Origin: Thalassovita mediterranea | Lineage (GTDB): Bacteria; Pseudomonadota; Alphaproteobacteria; Rhodobacterales; Rhodobacteraceae | Length of the DNA stretch: 64,000 bases | Reading direction: 5' to 3' | NCBI RefSeq assembly: GCF_001458435.1 | Contig: NZ_CYSF01000005.1 | Location: forward strand, 62,001 to 126,000 | Shown here: piece by piece, positions 41,956-51,685 of the stretch | Layout: every line of letters starts with the position of its first letter | How positions within the stretch are numbered: position 1 is the stretch's first letter | Translations under genes and position numbers: made by a program | The notes under the pieces: model-generated | What the model was told of the DNA's origin: nothing | What the model saw: only the letters and a program-made list of their open reading frames with translations | The model's database searches: none

Positions 41956-42654
41956 TCAGTTGTTGGTTGCGCTGTCGATGTTCAGCGAAACGCCCGGACC
42001 CATGGTCGAAGAGATTGCGATCTTCTTCATGTAGGCGCCTTTGGCACCTGCGGGTTTGGCTTTCTGAACAGCTTCAACGAAGGCGCGGATGTTTTCCACC
42101 AGCTTGGCTTCGTCGAAGGATGCTTTACCGACGCCTGCGTGTACAACACCGGCCTTCTCGACCTTGAACTGTACTTCGCCGCCTTTGGCTGCTTCTACGG
42201 CCGCTTTCACGTCCATGGTCACGGTGCCAACTTTGGGGTTCGGCATCAGGTTGCGCGGGCCCAGGATTTTACCCAGACGACCAACAACCGGCATCATGTC
42301 CGGGGTCGCGATGCAGCGATCGAATTCGATGGTGCCGCCCTGAATGGTTTCCATCAGGTCTTCGGCGCCAACGATGTCTGCGCCAGCGGCCTGAGCTTCT
42401 TCAGCTTTCGGGCCACGTGCGAAAACAGCAACGCGAACGGATTTACCGGTGCCGTTGGGCAGGCCAACAACGCCACGAACCATCTGGTCTGCGTGACGGG
42501 GGTCAACACCCAGGTTAACGGCGATTTCAACGGTCTCGTCGAATTTGGCGTTTGCGTTGGCTTTCACCAGTGCAACAGCTTCTTCAACGGTCAGGTCAGC
42601 TTTGCCAGCGAAGGCTTCACGCGCAGCGGCGGTACGTTTTCCCAGCTTTGCCAT
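41956..42654 (-). CDS. rplA: 50S ribosomal protein L1
   Basis: 232 residues; L1-stalk protein and classical translational repressor of the rplKA m[43 protein letters not shown] (in parts), [11 protein letters not shown] and the C-terminal GVSLNIDSA segments are typical. Starts one base after the rplK stop. Confidence 0.97.
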   Translation of the reverse strand: MAKLGKRTAAAREAFAGKADLTVEEAVALVKANANAKFDETVEIAVNLGVDPRHADQMVRGVVGLPNGTGKSVRVAVFARGPKAEEAQAAGADIVGAEDLMETIQGGTIEFDRCIATPDMMPVVGRLGKILGPRNLMPNPKVGTVTMDVKAAVEAAKGGEVQFKVEKAGVVHAGVGKASFDEAKLVENIRAFVEAVQKAKPAGAKGAYMKKIAISSTMGPGVSLNIDSATNN

Positions 42655-42655
42655 C

Positions 42656-43081
42656 TTACTTCACCTCGATGCCCATGGAGCGGGCGGAGCCCAGGATGAT
42701 CTGCATTGCCGCGTCGATGTCGTTGGCGTTCAGATCTTTCATCTTGGCTTCGGCGATTTCTTTCACCTGAGCCACGGTTACCGAACCTACGGTCTCACGA
42801 CCGGGGTTGTTGGCGCCGGATTTCAGCTTGGCAGCTTTCTTCAGGTAGTAAGACGCGGGCGGCGTCTTGATGTCCATGGTGAAGGACTTGTCCTGGTAGT
42901 AGCTGATCACGGTCGGGCAAGGCGCGCCAGGATCCATTTCCTGGGTCTTTGCGTTGAACGCTTTACAGAATTCCATGATGTTGATGCCGCGCTGACCCAG
43001 TGCCGGACCTACCGGCGGGGACGGGTTAGCTTGACCAGCAGGCACCTGCAGTTTCAGGGTGCCGACGAGCTTCTTAGCCAT
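42656..43081 (-). CDS. rplK: 50S ribosomal protein L11
   Basis: 141 residues; GTPase-centre protein. [29 protein letters not shown] (in parts) at the N-terminus, then the RNA-binding C-terminal domain with a final [11 protein letters not shown]. First gene of rplK-rplA, with its own promoter. Confidence 0.97.
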   Translation of the reverse strand: MAKKLVGTLKLQVPAGQANPSPPVGPALGQRGINIMEFCKAFNAKTQEMDPGAPCPTVISYYQDKSFTMDIKTPPASYYLKKAAKLKSGANNPGRETVGSVTVAQVKEIAEAKMKDLNANDIDAAMQIILGSARSMGIEVK

Positions 43082-43207
43082 TGTCTTTTCCTTTTCAAAC
43101 AGCCGTGGGGCGCGCCCCGCAGCCTACGTTGCCGTGGTTGGGTCGGACCATCGCGATGGACGCACCTCCCACGAGGGATTCGCCGCATAACACGGCGATA
43201 AGCCGCG

Positions 43208-43236
43208 CTGATAGACCTGTTGCGATCAGAATGCAA
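43208..43236 (-). promoter_or_regulatory. Promoter of rplK-rplA
   Basis: Minus strand -35 TTGCAT (43231-43236), 17-base spacer, -10 TATCAG (43208-43213), between the nusG terminator and rplK. Confidence 0.6.
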
Positions 43237-43273
43237 GCCGCATTGGCAGCGTTTCAGCGCAAAATCCGCCAAT

Positions 43274-43310
43274 GAAAAAAGGGGCGACGCATCAGCGCCA
43301 CCCCTTTCGC
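43274..43310 (-). terminator. Rho-independent terminator of secE-nusG
   Basis: Minus strand AAAGGGGTGGCG / CGTCGCCCCTTT with loop CTGATG and T6, 26 bases after the nusG stop. It separates nusG from rplK. Confidence 0.9.
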
Positions 43311-43334
43311 AATTCCTGTCAGAAACAGCCAGCC

Positions 43335-43868
43335 TTAGCCCTGTTTCGTCACCTGGGTGAAGTCCAGCTCCACCGGGGTTTCGCGACCGAAGATCGACAC
43401 CGAAACCTTCAGTTTCTGCGCTTCGTCGTCGACACCTTCGATCATGCCGTCGAAATCTTCGAACGGGCCGTCGTTCACTTTGACCTTTTCACCGATCTCG
43501 AAGCTGATCAGGGTGCGCGGCGCTTCTTCGCCTTCCTGAACGCGGTTGAGGATCTGGTTCACCTCTGCGTCGCGCATCGGCATCGGGCGGCCCTGCGGGC
43601 CGAGGAAGCCAGTGACGCGGTTGATGGTCGAAATCAGGTGATAGCCACGATCGCTCATTTCCATGCGGACCAGTACGTAACCGGGCATGAAACGGCGTTC
43701 GGTGGTCACTTTCTTACCACGGCGCACTTCGATGACCTCTTCGGTCGGCACCAGCACCTCTACGATCTCATCTTCCAGACCGTTTTCTTCCGCCGAGGTG
43801 CGGATCTGTTCGGCCACCTTCTTCTCGAAGTTCGAGAGAACGCTCACCGAATACCAACGCTTCGCCAT
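43335..43868 (-). CDS. nusG: Transcription antitermination factor NusG
   Basis: 177 residues; binds RNA polymerase and links it to Rho or the ribosome. [23 protein letters not shown]-domain start, the [11 protein letters not shown]-like [12 protein letters not shown] segment, and the C-terminal KOW domain with [14 protein letters not shown]. Second gene after secE. Confidence 0.97.
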   Translation of the reverse strand: MAKRWYSVSVLSNFEKKVAEQIRTSAEENGLEDEIVEVLVPTEEVIEVRRGKKVTTERRFMPGYVLVRMEMSDRGYHLISTINRVTGFLGPQGRPMPMRDAEVNQILNRVQEGEEAPRTLISFEIGEKVKVNDGPFEDFDGMIEGVDDEAQKLKVSVSIFGRETPVELDFTQVTKQG

Positions 43869-44129
43869 CTTCTGTGTCTCCGCACTTGTGACCCGCGCGG
43901 GATGTCAGATCCCAGATCGAGCGAGTCGGAATTAAAACTGTAGATGCGGATTATACCACACCTTTCCGGAACAAAAATACGGCGTGCAACTCGAATCGCC
44001 ACACGCCCTAACCGGATTAGATTTTCACCTACGCCGCAGCAGGTAGGATTTCAAGCGAAAAGGCGCAACCAAAGCGGCGCGCCCTCCCCTAAACCAGCAG
44101 ATCAAACCCCGGATCGGGTTTGCCGTGCT

Positions 44130-44327
44130 TTAGCCGAAAATCGACAGAATGCCGCGCAGACCGCCTTTGATCGCCAGATCCACCAGCGCAAAGAACAGCG
44201 CGGTGACGGTCGCCATGATGAACACCATCACGGTGGTCAGCAGAACTTCACGACGGGTCGGCCAGACAACTTTGCCCACTTCGCCGCGGACCTGCTGAAT
44301 GAACTGTAGCGGATTTGTACGTGCCAT
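44130..44327 (-). CDS. secE: Preprotein translocase subunit SecE
   Basis: 65 residues with a single transmembrane helix (about 33-55) preceded by the conserved cytosolic segment FIQQVRGEVGKVVWPTRRE. Short alphaproteobacterial form. First gene of secE-nusG. Confidence 0.95.
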   Translation of the reverse strand: MARTNPLQFIQQVRGEVGKVVWPTRREVLLTTVMVFIMATVTALFFALVDLAIKGGLRGILSIFG

Positions 44328-44356
44328 ATATCTGTCTTTTCTCTCAAGCTAGGGCG

Positions 44357-44385
44357 CAGATACGCCGAACTGCGCCCGAATTCAA
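44357..44385 (-). promoter_or_regulatory. Promoter of secE-nusG
   Basis: Minus strand -35 TTGAAT (44380-44385), 17-base spacer, -10 TATCTG (44357-44362), 30 bases before the secE start. Confidence 0.6.
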
Positions 44386-44418
44386 GGGGCATCGCCCCCT
44401 GATCCGTTGCAAGGCCGC

Positions 44419-44868
44419 TTATGCGGGCAATGCGCCGGTCAAGACATAGCGCAGCATCTCGACCACCTGCGCCGGCTCTTCGGCGACGGCCAGTGCGGCG
44501 GCGTCCACCTCTTTCAGCGCGTGCTGGTGTTCGGCGGGATGCAGTACAATCAGGGACTTACCCAATGCCGCCGCATATCCGGCGTCAAAAGCGGCGTTCC
44601 ACTGTTTGTATTTTTCGCCAAAGCGCACGACAACAACGTCCGCCTCGCCGATCAGGGTGCGGGTGCGAATGGCGTTCAGCTTCGCGCCCTTGTGATCGTG
44701 CCAGAACTTGTTCGGTTCCGCCCCCAGAATCGCCACGCCGCAATCGTCGCTGCTGTCATGATCGGTGTTCGGCGCGGAGAAGCTGACATCCAGCCCCTTC
44801 GCACCTTCAATGATCTGTTCACGCCAATCGGTGTGGATCTCACCGGACAGATAAACCTTCAGCGTCAT
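44419..44868 (-). CDS. YtoQ family protein
   Basis: 149 residues. VYLSGEIHTDWREQI at the start, FSAPNTDHDSSDDCG, RTRTLIGEADVVVVRFGEKYKQWNAAFDAGYA (in parts) match the YtoQ family, which has a fold like nucleoside deoxyribosyltransferases. Biochemical function is not established. Single gene just upstream (in transcription) of secE. Confidence 0.82.
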   Translation of the reverse strand: MTLKVYLSGEIHTDWREQIIEGAKGLDVSFSAPNTDHDSSDDCGVAILGAEPNKFWHDHKGAKLNAIRTRTLIGEADVVVVRFGEKYKQWNAAFDAGYAAALGKSLIVLHPAEHQHALKEVDAAALAVAEEPAQVVEMLRYVLTGALPA

Positions 44869-44949
44869 GTTGCGCCCTCCATAGTCGTTTCACCCTATCT
44901 AGGGGCTTGGCACAGGCTTGCACAGGGGCATGTTGCACGCAGGATCCAT

Positions 44950-45600
44950 TCAGCCCGCCCGCCGCCGCGCCACCAGATACCGCACCGGCGGGGCGCCATT
45001 GGGGAAATTGCCTGCCTCGATGATCTCGAACCCCGCTGCGGTCACCAACCGCTCCAGCGTCGTTATGGAGAGCGAATTCACATAAGGCGCTTTGCCGAGC
45101 AGCCGCATCAACGGCAACACCGCGCGGATCGCCAGTGATTTGGGCGACAGCCCCTCGCCCAGGCAGCCGGTTTTGGAAATGAACAGACCACCCGGTTTTA
45201 CCAGTGCCGCAATATCATCCAGCCGCTGATCCAGATCAGGCAACAGATGCAGCAGCGAATGCGCCATCACCACGTCAAACTGCCGCCCCTGAAACGTCTG
45301 ATCGCCCACCATCGCCTGCGTGAAGTCGAGGTTATCCAACCCCGCCTCCGCCGCCCGCACGCGGCAATGGGTCAACATCCCCTCGGACACATCCGATCCG
45401 GTGAAATGCCCTGCATGTGGCGCCAGCCGTACCGCGGTCATGCCGGTGCCGCAGCCCAGTTCCAACACCTCATCCTGCGCACCGATATAGGACGCGGAAC
45501 GTTCCAATGTGTATTCATAGGCCGCCAAATCCGCGATGTCGGACTTGGCATAGCCATCTGCAATCTTGTCCCAAAATCGGGCAGTCTGTTGTGCCGTCAT
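44950..45600 (-). CDS. SAM-dependent class I methyltransferase
   Basis: 216 residues from the ATG at 45600 (MTAQQTARFWDKIADGYAK), preceded by AAAGGG; an open frame to 45762 runs back through the divergent promoter region. SAM-binding VLELGCGTGMTAVRLAP (motif I, about 47-63), motif II DVVMAHSLLHLLPD and post-II LVKPGGLFISKT are clear. Substrate unknown. Divergent from the LysR regulator, which is the likely controller. Confidence 0.85.
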   Translation of the reverse strand: MTAQQTARFWDKIADGYAKSDIADLAAYEYTLERSASYIGAQDEVLELGCGTGMTAVRLAPHAGHFTGSDVSEGMLTHCRVRAAEAGLDNLDFTQAMVGDQTFQGRQFDVVMAHSLLHLLPDLDQRLDDIAALVKPGGLFISKTGCLGEGLSPKSLAIRAVLPLMRLLGKAPYVNSLSITTLERLVTAAGFEIIEAGNFPNGAPPVRYLVARRRAG

Positions 45601-45680
45601 GATCCGGCCCTTTCTAAACGATCTCTCTGAGGCTGAAGATATCCATGCACATTCACCATATAAATTGGCGAAATTTGCAG

Positions 45681-45702
45681 TATACCCATACAAAAACGTA
45701 TA
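45681..45702. promoter_or_regulatory. Candidate LysR-type operator between divergent genes
   Basis: Overlapping dyads of TATAC and GTATA (arms at 45681-45685 and 45698-45702, with an extra ATAC in between) in the 126-base space between the methyltransferase and the LysR gene. LysR regulators often bind such AT-rich dyads and control a divergent neighbour. Confidence 0.45.
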
Positions 45703-45726
45703 GATTTTCAAATCGGATCCACATTT

Positions 45727-46629
45727 ATGGCCAACCCGAAAACAGATTTTGACTGGAACCACATGCGCGCCTTCCTCGCCACGGCGGAGGAAGGATCGCT
45801 CTCCGCTGCCGCGCGCCGTCTGGGTCTGACGCAGCCAACGCTGGGCCGTCAGGTCAGCGCGTTGGAGGAAGAGCTGAACCTGATGCTGTTTGAACGGGTC
45901 GGCCGCAATCTACAACTGACCACGGCGGGGGCTGAACTGCTGCATCATGTGCAGGCGATGCAACGCGCCGCCGATCAGGTGTCGCTGGTGGCCACCGGTC
46001 AATCCCAAACCATCGAAGGGCTGGTGCGCATCACGGCGAGTGAGGTGTTTTCCGCCTACCTGTTGCCGCCGATCCTAGAGGATCTGCGCACCCGCGCCCC
46101 GCAGCTGGAGATTGAGATCGTCGCCTCCAACGACCTACGCGACCTAATGCGGCGTGAGGCAGACATCGCCATCCGCCACGTGCGCCCCGACCAGCCCGAT
46201 CTGATCGCACGACTGGTCAACGAGGCCGACGCCCATTTCTACGCCGCCACCCGCTATCTGGATCGCAAGGGTCGCCCAAACAGCGTTGAGGATCTGGCGG
46301 ATCATGAGTTTCTGAACTTCGGCACGCCGGAACGCATGGTGGGGTTCTACAAACCCCTCGGTTTCCCCGTGACCGAGAAGCATTTCCGCATGGGGTCAGA
46401 AAACGGCGTGGTGGCGTGGGAACTGCTGCGTCAGGGGTTCGGCATCGCCGCGATGATGGCCGAGGTGGGCCGCGTCACACCGGGGGTCGAGCAAGTCCTG
46501 CCACAGATGGATCCGATCAAAGTGCCGATCTGGCTGACCACCCATAGGGAACTGCACACCAGCCCGAAAATCCGGCTGGTGTTTGATGTATTGGCAGAGC
46601 ATTTGGGGAAGAAGGGGAAGGCACATTGA
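45727..46629 (+). CDS. LysR family transcriptional regulator
   Basis: 300 residues. N-terminal winged helix-turn-helix (about 10-68) with AFLATAEEGSLSAAARRLGLTQPTLGRQVSALEEEL in parts, then a periplasmic-binding-protein-like effector domain. Effector unknown. Divergent from the methyltransferase gene, with a dyad in the shared promoter region. Confidence 0.92.
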   Translation: MANPKTDFDWNHMRAFLATAEEGSLSAAARRLGLTQPTLGRQVSALEEELNLMLFERVGRNLQLTTAGAELLHHVQAMQRAADQVSLVATGQSQTIEGLVRITASEVFSAYLLPPILEDLRTRAPQLEIEIVASNDLRDLMRREADIAIRHVRPDQPDLIARLVNEADAHFYAATRYLDRKGRPNSVEDLADHEFLNFGTPERMVGFYKPLGFPVTEKHFRMGSENGVVAWELLRQGFGIAAMMAEVGRVTPGVEQVLPQMDPIKVPIWLTTHRELHTSPKIRLVFDVLAEHLGKKGKAH

Positions 46630-46689
46630 TAACCCGAAATTCCAAGTGTCCGCAATTGAGTGCACCGCTGATCCTTCGCCGCAGCGCTA

Positions 46690-47187
46690 TTATACTGATA
46701 CAGATATGTTGATTTTATCTGCCGTTGTTTCAAAATAGACAGCCAAGCGTCGCTTGGCTTCATCTGGCGTTATTGCCTGCAACTCAATGTCATATTTGTA
46801 TGCTGCAAAGCGTGTACCGAGCCCCGCCAACGACCAAGTTGTATTACTGCGGTTCTCAGGGGATTCATCCATCCATTGACGTTGATGAGTGCGCAACTCA
46901 TTTTCCACATATCCTATTGGGACCAAGTATGCTGATAGGTTCCCAATGTCACCAGTCACCGCCAAGACATGGTCAACGTCATCTGTAAATCCGCTTATCA
47001 CCGCGACTTCTGGATTTGGGACGTCTGTTTTAACCATAATATTATCATTTTTACTGGTCTTGAGCATTGCGCGCTTACCATCCGAAAGCTGGATCACCCA
47101 CCGCTGCCCGTTTCCAATACGGGTAGCCCCGGGCAGCATGGCAAGAATCGCCTGTTTACGTTCATTTGCAGTGTACTTAACGGCCAT
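46690..47187 (-). CDS. Orphan protein of unknown function
   Basis: 165 residues from the ATG at 47187 (MAVKYTANERKQAILAMLPG) with GGAG eight bases upstream. Beta-rich middle with RWVIQLSDGKRAMLKTSK, no signal peptide or membrane segment, C-terminus DEAKRRLAVYFETTADKINISVSV. Base composition is AT-richer than the neighbours, which suggests recent acquisition. No family recognised and no partner gene. Confidence 0.6.
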   Translation of the reverse strand: MAVKYTANERKQAILAMLPGATRIGNGQRWVIQLSDGKRAMLKTSKNDNIMVKTDVPNPEVAVISGFTDDVDHVLAVTGDIGNLSAYLVPIGYVENELRTHQRQWMDESPENRSNTTWSLAGLGTRFAAYKYDIELQAITPDEAKRRLAVYFETTADKINISVSV

Positions 47188-47407
47188 CGGCAAAACTCCT
47201 TAGTGGCAACAGATTACATACCTTACACACCACTATGTATGAATAGGTATACAAGTTTTTTTATTAGGCATTATGATGAATTCCAACCTCAATCTGACCA
47301 AAGCTCTTCGGTCTTAGGATCGCAGTTGAAATTTATTTAACTTTAAACCGAACTCTCTGCCCCAGGCGGAATTAGCGCCTCTACTCATTGAGTTCACCCA
47401 TCCCCAA

Positions 47408-47440
47408 CAAAAAAGGCCCAGCAAAACGCCGGGCCTTCTT
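47408..47440 (-). terminator. Rho-independent terminator of the pheST operon
   Basis: Minus strand AAGGCCCGGC / GCTGGGCCTT with a GTTTT loop and T6, about 20 bases after the pheT stop. Confidence 0.88.
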
Positions 47441-47458
47441 CACATCTCTACCTTCAGC

Positions 47459-49858
47459 TTAGCCCCGCAGGGTGCCGCCGGTGGCTCTGCTGACCTTCTC
47501 GACGATCTTGGCGGCGACCGCTTCGATGTCTTTTTCCTTCAGCGTTTTGTCTTTGGGTTGTAGACGCACGGTGATGGCGATGGACTTCTTGCCCTCACCC
47601 AAAGAACCACCGATGAACTGGTCAAAGACGCGCACGTCCTCGATCAGCGCCTTGTCGGCACCGGCGGCGGCGTTGACCAGTGTCAGCGCCTCTACCTCGG
47701 CATCCACGACGAAGGCAAAGTCACGCTCCACCGCTTGCAGGTCGCTGATGTCCAGCGCGGCACGGGTTGCGGTTTTCTTCTTCGGCTGCGGAATTTCCTC
47801 AGGGAACAGGGTGAAGGCCACCGCCGGCCCTTTGACGCCCATTTCCTGCAGGGTTTTCGGGTGAATCTCGCCAAAGATGCCCAGCACCTTTTTCGGCCCC
47901 AGACAGATCTTGCCCGACCGGCCCGGATGCCACCAGTCCTGCACGCCGCGCAGGATCTGCACCTTGGCCGGAGCACCGATAGCGGCCAGCACGGCCTCTG
48001 CATCCGCTTTCACGTCGTAGACATCTACACCGCGCGCGGTGCCATGCACATCCTTCGGACCCGTCTGACCGATCATCAGGCCGGTCACTTGCAGGTGCTG
48101 TTCACCCGGTTCGCCACCGTGGAAGGCAGGGCCGCATTCAAACAGCGCCATGTCGTTGAACCCACGCGCCTGATTACGCGCTGCGGCCTGCAACAGACCG
48201 GGCAGCAATGCGGGGCGCATATGGCTCATCTCGGACGAAATGGGGTTGTCCAGCATGGTCGCATCGGCGCCACCGCCAAACAGTTCCGCCGATTTACGGT
48301 CGATGAAGCTGTAGGTCACACATTCGTTGTAGCCCAGAGCAGCCGTGGTGCGACGCGCGATCTGCTCACGACGTTGGATCGGCGATTGCGTCGGGCGCGG
48401 CACTCCGGCAGAGGGACGCGCCAGCGGGATCGGCTGCAGTTTGGTCAGCGAGGCAACGCGCGCCACCTCTTCAACCAGATCGGCAGAGCCTTGGACGTCA
48501 GGACGCCAGCTAGGCACATGGGCCATGTCGCCGTCCATCACGAACCCCAGTTTGGTCAGTGTCTCACGCTGCGTGTCGGCGGGGATTTCCATACCCACCA
48601 GCGACTGCACGCGATCGGTGTCCAGCTTATAGGCACGCGATACATCGGGCACCTCACCGGCAACCACAACTTCGGACGCTTCACCTCCACAGAGGTCGAT
48701 GATCATCTGCGTCGCATCTTCCATCGCCTGCATGTTGTAGGCGGGATCAATACCGCGTTCGTTGCGGTAGCGGGCGTCGGTGTTGATCTTCAGCGCGCGA
48801 CCAGTTTTGGCGATCTGGATGGTGTCCCAAACAGCGGCTTCGAGGAAGACGTTCACGGTGTCCTCGGTACAGCCAGACACCTCACCGCCCATGATTCCGC
48901 CAATGGATTCCACACCGTTGTCGTCAGAAATCACGACGCAACCAGCGGGGAAGGTATAATCCTTCTCATCCAGACCCAACAGGGTTTCACCACCGTTGGT
49001 GCGATGCACACGCAGGTCGCCTTTGACCTTATCCGCGTCAAAGACGTGCAGCGGGCGGTTGCGGTCGTAGGTGAAGAAGTTGGTGATATCGACAAGCGCC
49101 GAGATGGGGCGCAGTCCAATCGCGGTCAGGCGCTGTTGCAGCCATTCCGGCGAAGGTCCGTTTTTCACGCCCTTGATCAGACGGCCAGCAAAGACCTCAC
49201 AACCGTTTTCACGGGTGTCGTCGTCGATGGTGACGTTGATGGTCGATGTGAACCCGCCCGCAACCGATGTGGTTTTGGCTGGCTTCATTTCCCCCAGACC
49301 ACGGGCCGCCAGATCCAGCGCGATGCCGCGCACGCCCAATGCGTCAGGACGGTTCGGGGTGATGGCAATTTCGATCACCGGATCGACCTTTTCCGGCATG
49401 TTCGCCGCCAACCAGTCGGCGAAGTTATCGCCAACCTCACCGGAGGGCAGTTCGATGATGCCGTCGTGATCATCGCCCAGTTCCAACTCTCGCATCGAGG
49501 CCATCATGCCGTGGCTTTCAACGCCGCGGATGTTGCCGACCTTGATGGTGATATCCAGACCGGGGATATACATGCCCGGTTTACACAGCACCACGGTAAT
49601 GCCCGCGCGGGCGTTGGGGGCACCGCAGACGATCTGCTTCTCGCCTTCGTCGGTCGCCACCTTACAGACGCGCAGCTTGTCGGCGTCGGGGTGTTTTTCG
49701 GCTTCTTCGATCTTTGCAAGGGTGAAGCCCTGCAAAGTCGCCGCCGGATCGGTGACCTCTTCGACTTCCAGACCCAGATCGGTCAGCGCGTAGAGGATGT
49801 CATCAAGGCTTGCCTGGGTGTCCAGGTGCTCTTTCAGCCAGGAGAGGGTGAATTTCAT
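47459..49858 (-). CDS. pheT: Phenylalanyl-tRNA synthetase beta subunit
   Basis: 799 residues. N-terminal tRNA-binding (OB) domain about 40-150, B3/B4 editing region about 215-385, B5 domain about 405-475, catalytic-like core about 480-680, and a C-terminal ferredoxin-fold anticodon-binding domain about 705-799 (ISDLQAVERDFAFVVD, GEGKKSIAITVRLQP). MKFTLSWLKEHLDT is the standard start. Normally directly after pheS; here a membrane-protein gene lies between, ending 3 bases before the pheT start codon. Confidence 0.97.
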   Translation of the reverse strand: MKFTLSWLKEHLDTQASLDDILYALTDLGLEVEEVTDPAATLQGFTLAKIEEAEKHPDADKLRVCKVATDEGEKQIVCGAPNARAGITVVLCKPGMYIPGLDITIKVGNIRGVESHGMMASMRELELGDDHDGIIELPSGEVGDNFADWLAANMPEKVDPVIEIAITPNRPDALGVRGIALDLAARGLGEMKPAKTTSVAGGFTSTINVTIDDDTRENGCEVFAGRLIKGVKNGPSPEWLQQRLTAIGLRPISALVDITNFFTYDRNRPLHVFDADKVKGDLRVHRTNGGETLLGLDEKDYTFPAGCVVISDDNGVESIGGIMGGEVSGCTEDTVNVFLEAAVWDTIQIAKTGRALKINTDARYRNERGIDPAYNMQAMEDATQMIIDLCGGEASEVVVAGEVPDVSRAYKLDTDRVQSLVGMEIPADTQRETLTKLGFVMDGDMAHVPSWRPDVQGSADLVEEVARVASLTKLQPIPLARPSAGVPRPTQSPIQRREQIARRTTAALGYNECVTYSFIDRKSAELFGGGADATMLDNPISSEMSHMRPALLPGLLQAAARNQARGFNDMALFECGPAFHGGEPGEQHLQVTGLMIGQTGPKDVHGTARGVDVYDVKADAEAVLAAIGAPAKVQILRGVQDWWHPGRSGKICLGPKKVLGIFGEIHPKTLQEMGVKGPAVAFTLFPEEIPQPKKKTATRAALDISDLQAVERDFAFVVDAEVEALTLVNAAAGADKALIEDVRVFDQFIGGSLGEGKKSIAITVRLQPKDKTLKEKDIEAVAAKIVEKVSRATGGTLRG

Positions 49859-49861
49859 TAT

Positions 49862-50524
49862 TTACGCTCCGAATGTAACCCACAAAGCATCAGCTATGAG
49901 TACAAAAAAATAGGTGAGGATGACGAAAGCGGACACAAGTTTAGAAAACCGGTAACCCCGCTCTTTCTTCAACAGATCAGACATCAAGTTTAGCTGCATC
50001 TCTTTGGCACCAAGAGCTTTGCCTTGATCAACTCCTACGCGACTGTCGAAGGTATCTAGGTGCCCGATACCAACAAACGCATGATACAGTGGAGCCAAGA
50101 GGTTGAGTGCGGCCACCACTGTCAAAAGACCATAGGCATCGTATCCATTTGGCTCACAAGAATTGGATCCAGAGCTACAAGCAACGGCGCCAGAATCGCT
50201 GAATACAACAGTTAGAAAAGCTCCCATTGCGAACACAATAATAGTCGATAACGCAGCACTTTTCGTTTCGACCTTCTTCAGCGTCCCCAACAAAACTTCA
50301 TGACCACCTGCGGAAAGCAACTCAGAATTATCAACTGTATGGTCTTCAGAAAGCGTGCCTTTGCCCTTCTTTAATGCTGCATATGTTTCTACTCTTTCCT
50401 TAAGCGCAGTTACATTCAGTGCAACTTTGCCTCCACACGAGTACCGGAACCACAGGACAAGTTGCGCAACGACCGTGACGACTACTGCCACGCCAAAAAC
50501 ACAATATGGCAAGCTTTCAATCAT
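49862..50524 (-). CDS. Membrane protein of unknown function inserted between pheS and pheT
   Basis: 220 residues. Four hydrophobic segments (about 7-27, 90-112, 132-153, 195-217) separated by a soluble loop (28-85) and a Cys-containing loop (VACSSGSNSCEPNG, about 114-127). The ATG overlaps the pheS stop by one base (TAATG), and the stop is 3 bases before pheT, so it is translated as part of the pheS-X-pheT mRNA. Codons are AT-richer than those of pheS and pheT, consistent with an insertion. No family recognised. Confidence 0.8.
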   Translation of the reverse strand: MIESLPYCVFGVAVVVTVVAQLVLWFRYSCGGKVALNVTALKERVETYAALKKGKGTLSEDHTVDNSELLSAGGHEVLLGTLKKVETKSAALSTIIVFAMGAFLTVVFSDSGAVACSSGSNSCEPNGYDAYGLLTVVAALNLLAPLYHAFVGIGHLDTFDSRVGVDQGKALGAKEMQLNLMSDLLKKERGYRFSKLVSAFVILTYFFVLIADALWVTFGA

Positions 50525-51597
50525 TACCGCGACAGCCCACCGTGCAAGGTCGGTACGTCCAGCGAGGCAAAGCCATAGTGGCGCAGCCAGCGCAGGTCGC
50601 TGTCAAAGAAGGCGCGCAGGTCGGGGATGCCGTATTTCAACATCGCCAGACGGTCGATCCCCATGCCAAAGGCAAAACCCTGCCATTCATCGGGGTTCAC
50701 ACCGGCGGCTTCCAGCACCTTCGGGTGCACCATGCCGGACCCCAGAACCTCCATCCAGTCGTCGCCTTCGCCGATCTTCAACTGGCCATCGACCCAGGAA
50801 CACTGAATATCCACCTCTGCCGACGGTTCGGTGAACGGGAAATGCGAGGCGCGGAAGCGGGTTTTGATGCCGTCGATCTCGAAAAACGCGGCAAAGAACT
50901 CTTCCAGCACCCACTTGAGGTTCGCCATCGACACGTCCTTGTCGATGCACAGACCTTCGACCTGATGGAACATCGGGGTGTGGGTCTGGTCATAGTCGGA
51001 ACGATACACACGGCCCGGCGCGATCACGCGGATCGGGGCGCCCTGCTTTTCCATCGCGCGGGTTTGTACCGGCGAGGTGTGGGTGCGCAGAACGTGCGGC
51101 GGGCGATCGTCGCCTTCGGCACGGTTCATGTAGAAAGTGTCAAACTCCTGCCGCGCGGGGTGGTGCGGCGGGATGTTGAGGCTGTCGAAGTTGTACCAAT
51201 CGGTTTCGATCTGCGGGCCTTCGGCCACGGCGAAACCAAGGTTGGCAAAGATCGCGGCGATCTCTTCGCTGACTTGTGAAATCGGGTGGATGGAGCCACG
51301 GCGTTCGTTACGACCCGGCAGGGTCACGTCCAGCCATTCGGTGCGCAGGCGCTCATCCAGCGCGGCGTCAGCCAGCGCGGACTTCTTCGCCGCGAGGGCC
51401 GAGTTGATCTCATCCTTCAGCGCGTTTAGCGCGGGGCCTGCCACCTGACGTTCCTCGGGCGTCATTTTGCCCAACTCACGCATTTTCAGGGACACCTCGC
51501 CCTTTTTGCCCACTGCCTGCAGTCGCAGGTCTTCCAGCGTTGCCTCATCGCCAGCATCCGCAATCGCGCTGAGGTATTTCTGTTTCAGATCGTCCAT
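50524..51597 (-). CDS. pheS: Phenylalanyl-tRNA synthetase alpha subunit
   Basis: 357 residues; class II catalytic subunit. N-terminal coiled coil about 1-100, motif 2 region [20 protein letters not shown] (about 200-219), and motif 3 with [22 protein letters not shown] in parts (about 315-336). Complete, [12 protein letters not shown] start. Confidence 0.97.
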   Translation of the reverse strand: MDDLKQKYLSAIADAGDEATLEDLRLQAVGKKGEVSLKMRELGKMTPEERQVAGPALNALKDEINSALAAKKSALADAALDERLRTEWLDVTLPGRNERRGSIHPISQVSEEIAAIFANLGFAVAEGPQIETDWYNFDSLNIPPHHPARQEFDTFYMNRAEGDDRPPHVLRTHTSPVQTRAMEKQGAPIRVIAPGRVYRSDYDQTHTPMFHQVEGLCIDKDVSMANLKWVLEEFFAAFFEIDGIKTRFRASHFPFTEPSAEVDIQCSWVDGQLKIGEGDDWMEVLGSGMVHPKVLEAAGVNPDEWQGFAFGMGIDRLAMLKYGIPDLRAFFDSDLRWLRHYGFASLDVPTLHGGLSR

Positions 51598-51623
51598 CCG
51601 ACCCCTCCAATTCCGTTAAGGCT

Positions 51624-51652
51624 CTGCTAGCGAGAAGAGCCATAAAACGCAA
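51624..51652 (-). promoter_or_regulatory. Possible pheS promoter
   Basis: Minus strand -35 TTGCGT (51647-51652), 17-base spacer, -10 TAGCAG (51624-51629), 26 bases before the pheS start. The -10 is a poor match. Confidence 0.4.
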
Positions 51653-51685
51653 GGGTTGGGCGGGCAATGAGCGCCACGAAACAAA

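Noticed and set aside
47735-49993. 752-codon plus-strand frame opposite pheT
   Set aside because: Antisense to a gene with complete PheT domains; protein text has no recognisable family.
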